Shown here in pieces: positions 42,361-50,494 of a DNA stretch of 64,000 bases. The position numbers and the translations under genes are program-made. Under the pieces are notes generated by a model. It did no database searches, was not told the origin of the DNA, and worked only from the letters and a program-made list of their open reading frames with translations. Source of the DNA: Sellimonas caecigallum (GTDB lineage: Bacteria > Bacillota > Clostridia > Lachnospirales > Lachnospiraceae); assembly GCF_045038405.1 (NCBI RefSeq), contig NZ_CP173660.1, positions 2,294,001 to 2,358,000 of the forward strand. The letters are read 5' to 3'. Each line of letters starts with the position of its first letter. Position 1 is the stretch's first letter.

Positions 42361-44769
42361 ATGAAAGAAAGAAAAGAATGGAAACAGACGGAGATTCTCG
42401 CCCCGGCAGGAAGTTATGAGAGCTTTCGGGCGGCGATCTTGTCCGGCGCGGATGCGGTCTATGCGGGAGGAGACTTGTTCGGCGCCCGGGCATATGCGGG
42501 GAATTTCCGGGAAGAAGAATTGATACAGGCCATCCAGGAGGCGCATTTGTACGGGAAAAAGCTGTATCTGACCGTCAATACATTGTTAAAAGAAAAGGAG
42601 CTGGTGACGAAACTGTACGACTATCTTGCACCTTATTATGAACATGGGCTGGATGCAGTTATCGTTCAGGATCTGGGGGTGCTGCGGTTTGTGAGAGAGC
42701 AGTTTCCAAAGCTTTCTGTCCATGCCAGCACACAGATGGCAGTGACAAGTGCCCTTGGAGCGAGTCTGCTGAAAAAATACGGTGTGGAGAGGATCGTCCC
42801 TGCAAGGGAGCTGTCTCTTTCAGAAATCCGCAGAATGAAGGAAGAGACCGGACTTGAGATCGAATGCTTCGTACATGGAGCCCTCTGCTATTCCTATTCC
42901 GGACAATGTCTTTTCAGCAGTATGCTGGGAGGAAGAAGCGGCAATCGAGGGCAGTGTGCACAGCCTTGCAGACTGCGGTATCAGGCAGAAGGACAAAAAA
43001 GACCATCGTGCCTTCTGAGCCCGAAAGATATCATGACTCTGGATCTGATCCCTGAGTTTGTGGAAGCAGGCATCGATTCCTTTAAGATCGAAGGCAGAAT
43101 GAAAAAGCCGGAATATGTGGCGGCAGTTACTTCTATGTATCGGAAGTACACGGATCTGTATTTGAAAAACGGGAAAGAGCGCTATCATGTGGAAGAAGAA
43201 GACAAGCAAAAACTGATGGATCTCTATAACCGAGGAGGAAGTTGTACAGGATATTATCATATGGCAAATGGAAAAGAAATGCTTTCCCTTGATCGGCCAA
43301 ACCATGCGGGAATACAGGCGGCCTGTGCAGAGCGTCAGAAAGGAAGAAGCGTCCTTCTGAAAGCTTTAACCCAGATTCACAAAGGAGATATCCTCGAGAT
43401 CTCAGAGAAAGAAAACGTGACTATGGGGCAGGATGTTCAAAAGGGCGGCCAGTTTTCCATCCTTGTGGCGAAAGGGACGGAGATCCGTCCAAGAACAGTC
43501 GTTTACAGGACAAGAAACAGTTTTCTGATAGGAGAAATTCAGGAACGGCTAAAAAAAGATCAGCTCAAAAGACCGGTCTGCGCAGCGGCCTGGCTGAAGG
43601 AAGGGGAGCCGATGCGCTTGCGGATTTCGGACAGAGAGGCAACAGTGGAAGTGGAAGGAATGACTGCGGAGACAGCGAAAAAGCAGCCTCTTGACGGGAA
43701 ACGCGTGGAAAAGCAGCTTCGGAAGACCGGAAATACGGAGTTTGATATTCGAGACTTTACGCTTTCTATGGAAGGGGATCTTTTCGCCCCAATGCAGGCG
43801 ATCAATGAACTTCGGCGGGAGGCGCTGGAAGCATTCAGGGAAGCGGTGCTTCAGAAATACCGAAGGGAAAGGCCAAGACGGTGCGCATTTCTCAAAAAAG
43901 AGTCAAAAACTATACGGGATGCATTTGCGCTCTCTGCGCTTGTGGAGACGCGGGAACAGGCAGAGGCCGTGCTTGGAAACACTCAGATTGGCAGAATCTA
44001 TATAGATGGCCATCTGGATGGAGGGATCGGACAGCCGGACACGATAAGATGGCTGAAAGAGCAGAGAGATCAGGCTCAGAAAAGAGGAAGATTACCGGAG
44101 TTCTATCTGGCATTTCCTCATATTTTTCGGGAACGTGCCGAGCGGCAGTACGATGCGGTTAAGAAGGAACTTTTTTCTTTCCCGTGGGATGGAATGCTCG
44201 TGCGGAATCTGGAATCTATCGAGTATCTCCGGAGGAATGGATGGAAAGGAATGATACAGGCAGATCATCATCTGTATACGATGAACCGATGTGCAGAGGA
44301 TTTCCTGCGAGGAGAGGGACTTCAGGAAATGACGCTTCCGCTGGAACTCAATGATATGGAGATGAAAGAGATAGCAGACGGGGAAGAAGAACTTGTCGTG
44401 TACGGATATTGCCCGATGATGATCAGCGCAGGGTGTATCCAGAAGACGACAAAAGGATGCACCGGAAAAACGGTAATCACAAAGATGAAAGACCGTTATC
44501 AGAAAACATTTTATGTAAAAAATTACTGTGATACATGTTATAATGTAATTTATAATACCGCTCCTCTTGTGCTCCTTCAATCGAGGCAGGAGATAGAAGA
44601 TATTGGAATCAGAAAGCTCAGGCTTCACTTTACATTGGAGCCGGGGGCAGAGACGGAGCGTGTTCTGAAGCTTTACGAAGATGTATTCTTAAGAGGGGAG
44701 ACGAAAGCGCTGTCCGAGGCGCCTTTCAAAGACTATACACGCGGACACTTCAAAAGGGGAATAAAGTAG
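42361..44769 (+). CDS. U32 family peptidase with DUF3656 domain
   Basis: The 802-residue protein begins with the U32 barrel ('LAPAGSYESFRAAILSGADA', 'DAVIVQDLGVLRFV', 'HASTQMAV') and holds four Cys in 'CFVHGALCYSYSGQC' and 'GQCAQPCRLRY' that bind an iron-sulfur cluster in relatives such as RlhA and TrhP. The middle is DUF3656, and the C-terminal part repeats a U32-like half ('YGYCPMMISAGCIQ', 'KNYCDTCYNVIYNT'). Despite the family name, relatives hydroxylate RNA (23S rRNA or tRNA uridine) rather than cut protein. Good match to clostridial length. Confidence 0.9.
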   Translation: MKERKEWKQTEILAPAGSYESFRAAILSGADAVYAGGDLFGARAYAGNFREEELIQAIQEAHLYGKKLYLTVNTLLKEKELVTKLYDYLAPYYEHGLDAVIVQDLGVLRFVREQFPKLSVHASTQMAVTSALGASLLKKYGVERIVPARELSLSEIRRMKEETGLEIECFVHGALCYSYSGQCLFSSMLGGRSGNRGQCAQPCRLRYQAEGQKRPSCLLSPKDIMTLDLIPEFVEAGIDSFKIEGRMKKPEYVAAVTSMYRKYTDLYLKNGKERYHVEEEDKQKLMDLYNRGGSCTGYYHMANGKEMLSLDRPNHAGIQAACAERQKGRSVLLKALTQIHKGDILEISEKENVTMGQDVQKGGQFSILVAKGTEIRPRTVVYRTRNSFLIGEIQERLKKDQLKRPVCAAAWLKEGEPMRLRISDREATVEVEGMTAETAKKQPLDGKRVEKQLRKTGNTEFDIRDFTLSMEGDLFAPMQAINELRREALEAFREAVLQKYRRERPRRCAFLKKESKTIRDAFALSALVETREQAEAVLGNTQIGRIYIDGHLDGGIGQPDTIRWLKEQRDQAQKRGRLPEFYLAFPHIFRERAERQYDAVKKELFSFPWDGMLVRNLESIEYLRRNGWKGMIQADHHLYTMNRCAEDFLRGEGLQEMTLPLELNDMEMKEIADGEEELVVYGYCPMMISAGCIQKTTKGCTGKTVITKMKDRYQKTFYVKNYCDTCYNVIYNTAPLVLLQSRQEIEDIGIRKLRLHFTLEPGAETERVLKLYEDVFLRGETKALSEAPFKDYTRGHFKRGIK

Positions 44770-44777
44770 GTGACAAA

Positions 44778-46241
44778 TTGTTTAATATTATAATGGAAAT
44801 ATCGAAATATCTGATTTTGATTATGATAGTTATTTATACATTCGAATGTTTTTCGGTGTTTGGCTATCATGACGCATACACAAAGATGTGGATTCTCAGA
44901 AGACAGAGTATGTGGATGTTTATGATCCATTTTCTGGCGTTTTTGACGATCTTTTTAAACCAACAGGAAGTAAAGATTCTTGTTTTTTATGTCGTCCAGG
45001 TCGTGCTTCTTGGAGCCATCATCCTATTGTACAGCATTTTTTATCCAAAAGTATCGAGGCTGGTCGTCAATAATATGTGCATGCTGCTGTCGCTTGGATT
45101 TATCATGCTGACAAGACTTTCTTACGACAGGGCGGTCAAACAGGTTATGATCGTGGTTGTATCGGTGGTAATTTCTTTGTTTGTTCCGGTCATTATCCGG
45201 AAAGCAAAGTTCCTCCCAAAGCTTAGAATCTTCTACGGTGTCGTGGGGGTGGCAGCTCTGGCAGCTGTGATCGTGGTGGGGCGAAGAGACAATGGAGCCT
45301 TGCTTGGATTCGAAGTGGCGGGGATCAATATCCAGCCTTCCGAGCTGGTAAAGATCGTATTCGTATTTTTTGTGGCTTCCAGCTTTTATCTGTCCACGAC
45401 ATTTAAAAATGTGGTCATCACGACAGTGGTTGCGGCGGCACATGTCCTGATACTTGTGGCTTCCAAGGACCTTGGTGCGGCGCTGATCGTATTTGTTGTC
45501 TATATGGTAATGCTGTATGTGGCTACAAGGCAGCCGCTTTATATTTTGGCAGGACTGGCAGGAGGAAGCGCAGCGGCGGTAGCAGGCTACTATATTTTTG
45601 CCCATGTGCGCACGAGGGTCGTGGCATGGAAAGATCCTTTCGCTGTGTACGACGGGGCAGGGTTCCAGATTGTACAGTCGCTTTTTGCTATCGGAACCGG
45701 GGGATGGTTCGGGCTTGGTCTTTGCCAGGGGATGCCGAATAAGATTCCGGTTGTGACGACAGATTTTATCTTTTCGGCGATTGCTGAGGAATTGGGAGGA
45801 ATCACGGCGATCTGTCTTATTTTAATCTGTGTAAGCTGTTATATTATGTTTTTGAATATTGCCATGCAGCTTCAGGACAGTTTCTACAAACTGGTGGCAC
45901 TTGGGCTTGGAACGTGTTATATCTTTCAGGTGTTCCTGACGATCGGAGGAGTTACAAAATTTATCCCGTCTACCGGGGTAACGCTCCCGCTTGTAAGCTA
46001 CGGGGGAAGCTCCCTTTTGAGTACACTCATCATGTTTGCGATCATTCAGGGACTGTATATTTTAAGAGAAGACGAGGAAGATGATATTGAACGACAGAAA
46101 GAATTACGGGCAAAGAGGAGACAGAAGGCGCAGCAGACAGGACGACCTCGAACAAATGGAACGGGGGCTCCAAAGAGAACTGCAGCGGGAAATGGAAGAA
46201 GAAAACCTCAGGACAGGCGGCAGAATATACGGCGAACGTAA
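44778..46241 (+). CDS. FtsW/RodA/SpoVE-family peptidoglycan polymerase
   Basis: The 487-residue membrane protein has about ten helices with SEDS motifs: 'GFEVAGINIQPSELVKIVFV', 'DLGAALIVFVVYMVML', 'DPFAVYDGAGFQIVQSLFAI', 'IPVVTTDFIFSAIAEELG' and 'FIPSTGVTLPLVSYGGSSLL'. SEDS proteins polymerise lipid II with a class B PBP, and the next gene is such a PBP. The start is a TTG with a GTAGGTGA site; an ATG at 44793 is the alternative. The final 50 residues are basic, disordered, and overlap the next frame by 161 bases. Confidence 0.9.
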   Translation: MFNIIMEISKYLILIMIVIYTFECFSVFGYHDAYTKMWILRRQSMWMFMIHFLAFLTIFLNQQEVKILVFYVVQVVLLGAIILLYSIFYPKVSRLVVNNMCMLLSLGFIMLTRLSYDRAVKQVMIVVVSVVISLFVPVIIRKAKFLPKLRIFYGVVGVAALAAVIVVGRRDNGALLGFEVAGINIQPSELVKIVFVFFVASSFYLSTTFKNVVITTVVAAAHVLILVASKDLGAALIVFVVYMVMLYVATRQPLYILAGLAGGSAAAVAGYYIFAHVRTRVVAWKDPFAVYDGAGFQIVQSLFAIGTGGWFGLGLCQGMPNKIPVVTTDFIFSAIAEELGGITAICLILICVSCYIMFLNIAMQLQDSFYKLVALGLGTCYIFQVFLTIGGVTKFIPSTGVTLPLVSYGGSSLLSTLIMFAIIQGLYILREDEEDDIERQKELRAKRRQKAQQTGRPRTNGTGAPKRTAAGNGRRKPQDRRQNIRRT

Positions 46242-47718
46242 GCCGGCACCAAAAAAGCCTGGAAAAGAGGAAAAAAGAAGACAACAGCAGGAAGAAAAAA
46301 GGCGTATACGGAAAAAAAGAGCGGTTAACCGACAGTATGTATGGATTACTTATTTTTTCGTCCTCCTGTTTTTGGTAATGATCGGACATTTCGCCTACTA
46401 CAATGTGGTACAAGGAAAAGATATCATAAACGACGCCAGAAATCCGAGAATGAATCTGTATGCAGATCAGATAAAGCGAGGAGAGATCCGGGATAAAGAC
46501 GGCAACATTCTGGCTCAGACAAAAGAGAATGAAGACGGAACACAGACGAGGGAGTATCCGTACGGCGATCTTTATGCCCATGTTATCGGATATGCGGAAA
46601 AAGGGAAATCTGGACTTGAGTCTACGGAAAATTTTACGCTCCTCCATTCAAGTGCTTCCTTCCTTGACCGAATCGTCAATGAGTTCCGGGATCAGAGAAA
46701 TCCGGGAGACAATGTGTTCACAACGCTGGATACCAATCTTCAGCAGGCGGCGTATAATGCCTTGGGCAATAATAAAGGGGCGGTCGTTGCCATTGAGCCG
46801 GACACCGGAAAGATTCTGGCGATGGTGTCAAAACCGACCTTCGACCCGAATACGATCGTGGCAGATTGGGAAACCTTAAATCAGAATACCGAAGGCGTGC
46901 TTGTAAACCGTGCTACACAAGGCCAGTATGCACCTGGATCGACGTTCAAAGTCGTCACTGCACTTGCATTTATGCGGCAAAATCCGGATTATGAGAATTA
47001 TTCTTACCGGTGCAGGGGAGAGATAACAGCAGGAAAGAATGAAATCCACTGTTTTGGCGGAGAAGTCCACGGAACTGTGGATCTGGCAGATTCCCTCGCT
47101 TATTCCTGCAATACTTCCTTTTCCAATATCGGACTTCAGCTGGATATTGATGAATTTAAAGCGACCGCGGATGGGCTTTTGTTTGACTCTGAACTTCCGT
47201 GTCCTCTGATCTACAATGAGAGCAAGTTTAATTTGAAAAAGGGAGACGGGGATGCAGCCATTGCCATGACAGCCTTTGGACAGGGGAAACTTCAGGTAAG
47301 CCCGTACCATATGGCTCTGATCACATCCGCCATCGCAAACGGAGGTACACTGATGCAGCCGTATCTTGTGGATCATGTAGAAAGCGCAGACGGAAAGACG
47401 ACAGAAAAGTATGTTCCGGAAGTATATGAAGAGCTGATGACGCAGGAGGAAGCTGCGAAGCTTACGGAATATATGCAAGGCGTTGTGGAATATGGCACCG
47501 CAACTACGCTGAACGGCCAGAATTTTACAGTGGCAGGAAAGACTGGGACAAGCGAGTACAGTGTGGACAAAGAAAAGACACACTCCTGGTTCATCGGATT
47601 TTCCAACGTGGAGAATCCGGATGTGGCGCTTGCGGTCATCATCGAGAATTCTGACAGGACAGGAGATGTCGCTACGGAGACGGCCAAAAGCGTGTTCCGG
47701 GCTTACTATAATAATTAG
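46081..47718 (+). CDS. Class B penicillin-binding protein (transpeptidase)
   Basis: The 545-residue protein has a charged N-terminal tail, a membrane helix near residues 89-110, a linker domain, and a transpeptidase with the three active-site motifs: 'APGSTFK' (Ser-x-x-Lys), 'YSCNTSF' (Ser-x-Asn) and 'VAGKTGTSEY' (Lys-Thr-Gly). It cross-links peptidoglycan made by the adjacent SEDS protein. The ATG at 46081 has GAGGAAG very close, so translation may begin later, at 46156 or 46192. If 46081 is right the first 53 residues share DNA with the SEDS tail in another frame. Confidence 0.9.
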   Translation: MILNDRKNYGQRGDRRRSRQDDLEQMERGLQRELQREMEEENLRTGGRIYGERKPAPKKPGKEEKRRQQQEEKRRIRKKRAVNRQYVWITYFFVLLFLVMIGHFAYYNVVQGKDIINDARNPRMNLYADQIKRGEIRDKDGNILAQTKENEDGTQTREYPYGDLYAHVIGYAEKGKSGLESTENFTLLHSSASFLDRIVNEFRDQRNPGDNVFTTLDTNLQQAAYNALGNNKGAVVAIEPDTGKILAMVSKPTFDPNTIVADWETLNQNTEGVLVNRATQGQYAPGSTFKVVTALAFMRQNPDYENYSYRCRGEITAGKNEIHCFGGEVHGTVDLADSLAYSCNTSFSNIGLQLDIDEFKATADGLLFDSELPCPLIYNESKFNLKKGDGDAAIAMTAFGQGKLQVSPYHMALITSAIANGGTLMQPYLVDHVESADGKTTEKYVPEVYEELMTQEEAAKLTEYMQGVVEYGTATTLNGQNFTVAGKTGTSEYSVDKEKTHSWFIGFSNVENPDVALAVIIENSDRTGDVATETAKSVFRAYYNN

Positions 47719-47728
47719 AGGTCATACT

Positions 47729-48046
47729 ATGCGGTATTTGAAAAAATTATATGTCAGTGAGGAACTAAAAGGGAAGGAAGCGGAAGTCATCCGCCATCTG
47801 GAAGAAAAAGATTTCCAGTTCCGGGTGTATCTGATCTGCATACCGGAAAGGGAGGAGAATCAGCTGGAAATCTTTCACAGCGGGATGCTTCTCCAGGAAT
47901 GGTACAAAGACAAGGACGTCCTCGTGGCAGGATTTTCCAGAGGGTATGAGCAGGCTCTGGAGCTGGTAAGAGAGATTGTGCAGGAGGTGGCAGACCAGAC
48001 AGGGGATGCCAGGATCAGACAGTATTTATTGGAGCGGCAGGGATAG
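47729..48046 (+). CDS. Hypothetical small protein
   Basis: The 105-residue soluble protein has alternating strands and helices ('FQFRVYLICIPEREENQLEI', then 'LVREIVQEVADQTG'). It lies between the PBP and the DUF2953 gene and is separated from each by fewer than 11 bases, so it is cotranscribed. I do not recognise a family; it is probably a conserved clostridial protein of the cell-envelope gene group. Confidence 0.6.
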   Translation: MRYLKKLYVSEELKGKEAEVIRHLEEKDFQFRVYLICIPEREENQLEIFHSGMLLQEWYKDKDVLVAGFSRGYEQALELVREIVQEVADQTGDARIRQYLLERQG

Positions 48047-48049
48047 GAT

Positions 48050-49036
48050 ATGATAATACTACATATATTGCTGTGGATTTTAAAGATCATAGGGATATTG
48101 CTTCTCATTGTTCTGGGACTTCTTGTCCTTGGAGTATTGACGGTGCTGTTTGTACCTGTGCGGTACGAAGGGAAACTATCCGGCGATATATCCTGCCGGG
48201 AGAAGGCGGAAGGATATCTGAGGATCAGCTACTTTCTGCGGCTGATCCAGTTTAAAATGCAATATGCCAATGGAAAGCTTGCCTGGGAAACGAGAATCGC
48301 ATGGAAGAGATTTGGGCAGGATAAAGAAACGGATACGTCTGAGAATACAGCACAAAAAGCGGATCCAGAGCCAGTCAGGTTGCCGGAGAAGCCATTGGAA
48401 AAGGAGAAGCATGAACAGAAGAAAGAAGAGCAACCTGTAATCCGGACTTCTGAAAAAGAAACAAAGACTTCCGAAAAAGAAAAAAAGGCTGACAGCGGCA
48501 AGGCACAAGAAAAGAGAATAAAAGAAAAGCCTTCCGAAGAAAAAAAGAAAGATCCCGCAAAACCAAAATTCTTTGATAAGATACAATATACTTTTCACAA
48601 AATCTGTGATAGGATAAAGTCATTGGAAGAGAAAAAGGATAAAGTAGCGGAGTTTCTTTCAGATGAGGTCCACAGAAGAGCATTTTCAAAAGGAAAGCGT
48701 GTTTTCATTACTTTTTTGAAAGCATGGAGACCGAAATTTGTCCGTGGAAATATCGAATTTGGGTTTGACGATCCGTATTATACGGGCAAGACGCTGGCAT
48801 ATCTTGCTATGATCTATCCGTTTTTCGGGGAGTGGCTGGAGATTGTGCCGGATTTTGAAAAAGCGGTATTAAAAGGCAATTTGCATATAAAGGGGCATAT
48901 TCGGATGAACCATGCGGCAGCGGCAGGTATAAAGCTGATACTGGACAAGAATATCCGCAGTATAGTGAAAGAAATACTGAGCATGCGCAAGAGTCCAAAG
49001 CAGAAGAAGGAGGAAAAATCAAATGGCAGAAAGTAA
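48050..49036 (+). CDS. DUF2953 membrane protein
   Basis: The 328-residue protein begins with one strong membrane helix (residues 5-30), continues with the family pattern 'VPVRYEGKLSGD' and 'LRISYFLRLIQFKMQYANGK', then a Lys/Glu-rich disordered linker of about 90 residues and a C-terminal part with 'NIEFGFDDPYYTGKTLAYLA'. DUF2953 proteins are the sporulation-associated partners of GerW/YtfJ (YtfI in Bacillus), and gerW overlaps its end here. The role is probably in spore coat or wall formation. Confidence 0.85.
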   Translation: MIILHILLWILKIIGILLLIVLGLLVLGVLTVLFVPVRYEGKLSGDISCREKAEGYLRISYFLRLIQFKMQYANGKLAWETRIAWKRFGQDKETDTSENTAQKADPEPVRLPEKPLEKEKHEQKKEEQPVIRTSEKETKTSEKEKKADSGKAQEKRIKEKPSEEKKKDPAKPKFFDKIQYTFHKICDRIKSLEEKKDKVAEFLSDEVHRRAFSKGKRVFITFLKAWRPKFVRGNIEFGFDDPYYTGKTLAYLAMIYPFFGEWLEIVPDFEKAVLKGNLHIKGHIRMNHAAAAGIKLILDKNIRSIVKEILSMRKSPKQKKEEKSNGRK

Positions 49037-49418
49037 TTTCAAATCAACAATGGAAGCATTATTCCACGGGATGGACAATGTGATCTCGTCCAAGACAGTG
49101 GTAGGGGAGGCAATCCACGTAAAAGATACGATCATCCTTCCTCTGGTGGATGTATCCTTTACCGTCGGGGCAGGTTCCTTTGCGGCAGAGAAAGGGGAAA
49201 AAGGCGCCGGAGGCCTTGGCGGGAAGATGACTCCATGCGCAGTCCTTGTGATCCAGAATGGTACGACACGTCTTGTAAATATCAAAAACCAGGATACGAT
49301 CACGAAGATTCTCGATATGGTGCCGGATCTGGTAGACAGGTTCCGCACAAAGAATGAGAATCCGGTCACAGAGAAAGAAGTAAACGAGATTCTGGACGAA
49401 GGAAAAGAAGACAAGTAA
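49023..49418 (+). CDS. gerW: GerW (YtfJ) sporulation protein
   Basis: The 131-residue protein matches GerW/YtfJ: 'DNVISSKTVVGEAIHVKDTI' followed by 'PLVDVSFTVGAGSF', a Gly-rich 'GGLGGKMTPCAVLVIQN', and a helical end. It is made in the forespore and affects germination in Bacillus. The start overlaps the DUF2953 gene by 14 bases. Confidence 0.9.
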   Translation: MAESNFKSTMEALFHGMDNVISSKTVVGEAIHVKDTIILPLVDVSFTVGAGSFAAEKGEKGAGGLGGKMTPCAVLVIQNGTTRLVNIKNQDTITKILDMVPDLVDRFRTKNENPVTEKEVNEILDEGKEDK

Positions 49419-49480
49419 AAATGCATAAAAAGCAACGTTCTGCATAATATAATACTAAGTAAAAGCGGGCAGGAGATAAG

Positions 49481-49618
49481 ATGAAAAGAATTCTTGGATT
49501 TGCATTGTTTATGATAGCAGCAGGAATGATTCTCATGATGTTCCTGCCCAATCTTTTTGCAGAAATCTGTATCCTCGTCCTTTGTATTGTTCTCGGATAC
49601 TGTCTGTTTTGCTGCTGA
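49481..49618 (+). CDS. Small membrane protein of 45 residues
   Basis: A 45-codon frame with AGGAG eight bases upstream encodes two hydrophobic stretches ('ILGFALFMIAAGMILMMFL' and 'ICILVLCIVLGYCLFCC') around a short polar turn. It is short enough to be missed by standard gene callers. Its place after gerW suggests, but does not prove, a sporulation link. Confidence 0.5.
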   Translation: MKRILGFALFMIAAGMILMMFLPNLFAEICILVLCIVLGYCLFCC

Positions 49619-49647
49619 GTATGGGAAGAAAAAAGAGTGGAAGACAT

Positions 49648-49673
49648 GAAAAAAACCAGGATCAAATCCTGGT
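49648..49673 (-). terminator. Terminator of rpmB, usable from both sides
   Basis: ACCAGGAT and ATCCTGGT form the stem; on the minus strand it runs into seven T, on the plus strand only three. Confidence 0.85.
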
Positions 49674-49693
49674 TTCATACATGTAAAAATAAC

Positions 49694-49879
49694 TTATGCT
49701 CTTTCTACTCTGCCAGACTTTAAGCAAGATGTACATACATACATTCTTTTTGCTCCGCCTTCTGTCTTAACGCGAACAGATTTCACATTGGATTTCCACA
49801 TTTTTGGTGTTTTTCTATGAGAGTGGCTGACATTATTTCCGAAATGAGCACCCTTTTCACAAATAGCACATTTAGCCAT
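49694..49879 (-). CDS. rpmB: 50S ribosomal protein L28
   Basis: The 61-residue protein is L28: 'KCAICEKG' and 'YVCTSCLKSGRV' provide two Cys pairs for zinc, and 'NVSHSHRKTPKMWKSNV' is the conserved core. AGGAGG stands before the start. It is divergent from the yloU gene, as in Bacillus. Confidence 0.97.
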   Translation of the reverse strand: MAKCAICEKGAHFGNNVSHSHRKTPKMWKSNVKSVRVKTEGGAKRMYVCTSCLKSGRVERA

Positions 49880-50032
49880 GACTACACCTCCTAACGCTCT
49901 TACTCGTCCTTTATATAATGAAAGGACTCACAACACTATTCATCTTATCAGATAGAAATGAGAAATGCAAGCATTTCTTTCGTGTTTTCAAATATTTTTT
50001 TGCGGCTTTGCGTATAACCTGAACGGAATCAG

Positions 50033-50061
50033 TTGTAAAATGCAGGAAAACAAGGTATAAT
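50033..50061 (+). promoter_or_regulatory. Sigma-A promoter of yloU-yloV
   Basis: TTGTAA and TATAAT at 17-base spacing stand about 55 bases before the yloU start. Confidence 0.65.
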
Positions 50062-50116
50062 AAAGCAGAGTAAACGGCGGAAAATACTTGAATATAGAAA
50101 ATGGAGGTAAATGGAT

Positions 50117-50476
50117 ATGAAGGGCAGTATGAGTACAGATCTTGGCATCATCACGATTTCTCCGGAAGTGATCGCCAAATATGCAGGGTCAGTTGCGGTG
50201 GAGTGTTTCGGTATCGTCGGCATGGCGGCAGTGAATGTGAAAGACGGCCTTGTGAGATTACTGAAGAAAGACAGCTTAACCCACGGAATCCATGTGGAAA
50301 TTACAGATGACAATAGGATCCGGCTTGGCTTCCATATCATTGTGGCATACGGGGTCAGTATTTCAGCGGTTACGGACAACCTGATCAGCAATGTAAAATA
50401 TAAGGTTGAAGAGTTTTCCGGCATGCCGGTAGATAAGATCAATATTTACATCGAAGGCGTTCGGGTAATCGATTAG
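50117..50476 (+). CDS. yloU: Asp23/Gls24 family envelope stress protein (YloU)
   Basis: The 119-residue protein has the Asp23 pattern 'LGIITISPEVIAKYAGSVAV', 'CFGIVGMAAVN', 'GIHVEITDDNRIRLGFHIIV' and 'VEEFSGMPVDKINIYIEGVR'. These proteins lie at the membrane and respond to cell-wall stress. GGAGG is nine bases before the ATG at 50117, so I use that start. It is cotranscribed with the DhaL gene 18 bases on. Confidence 0.9.
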   Translation: MKGSMSTDLGIITISPEVIAKYAGSVAVECFGIVGMAAVNVKDGLVRLLKKDSLTHGIHVEITDDNRIRLGFHIIVAYGVSISAVTDNLISNVKYKVEEFSGMPVDKINIYIEGVRVID

Positions 50477-50494
50477 TACAGGAGGAACTTTGAG

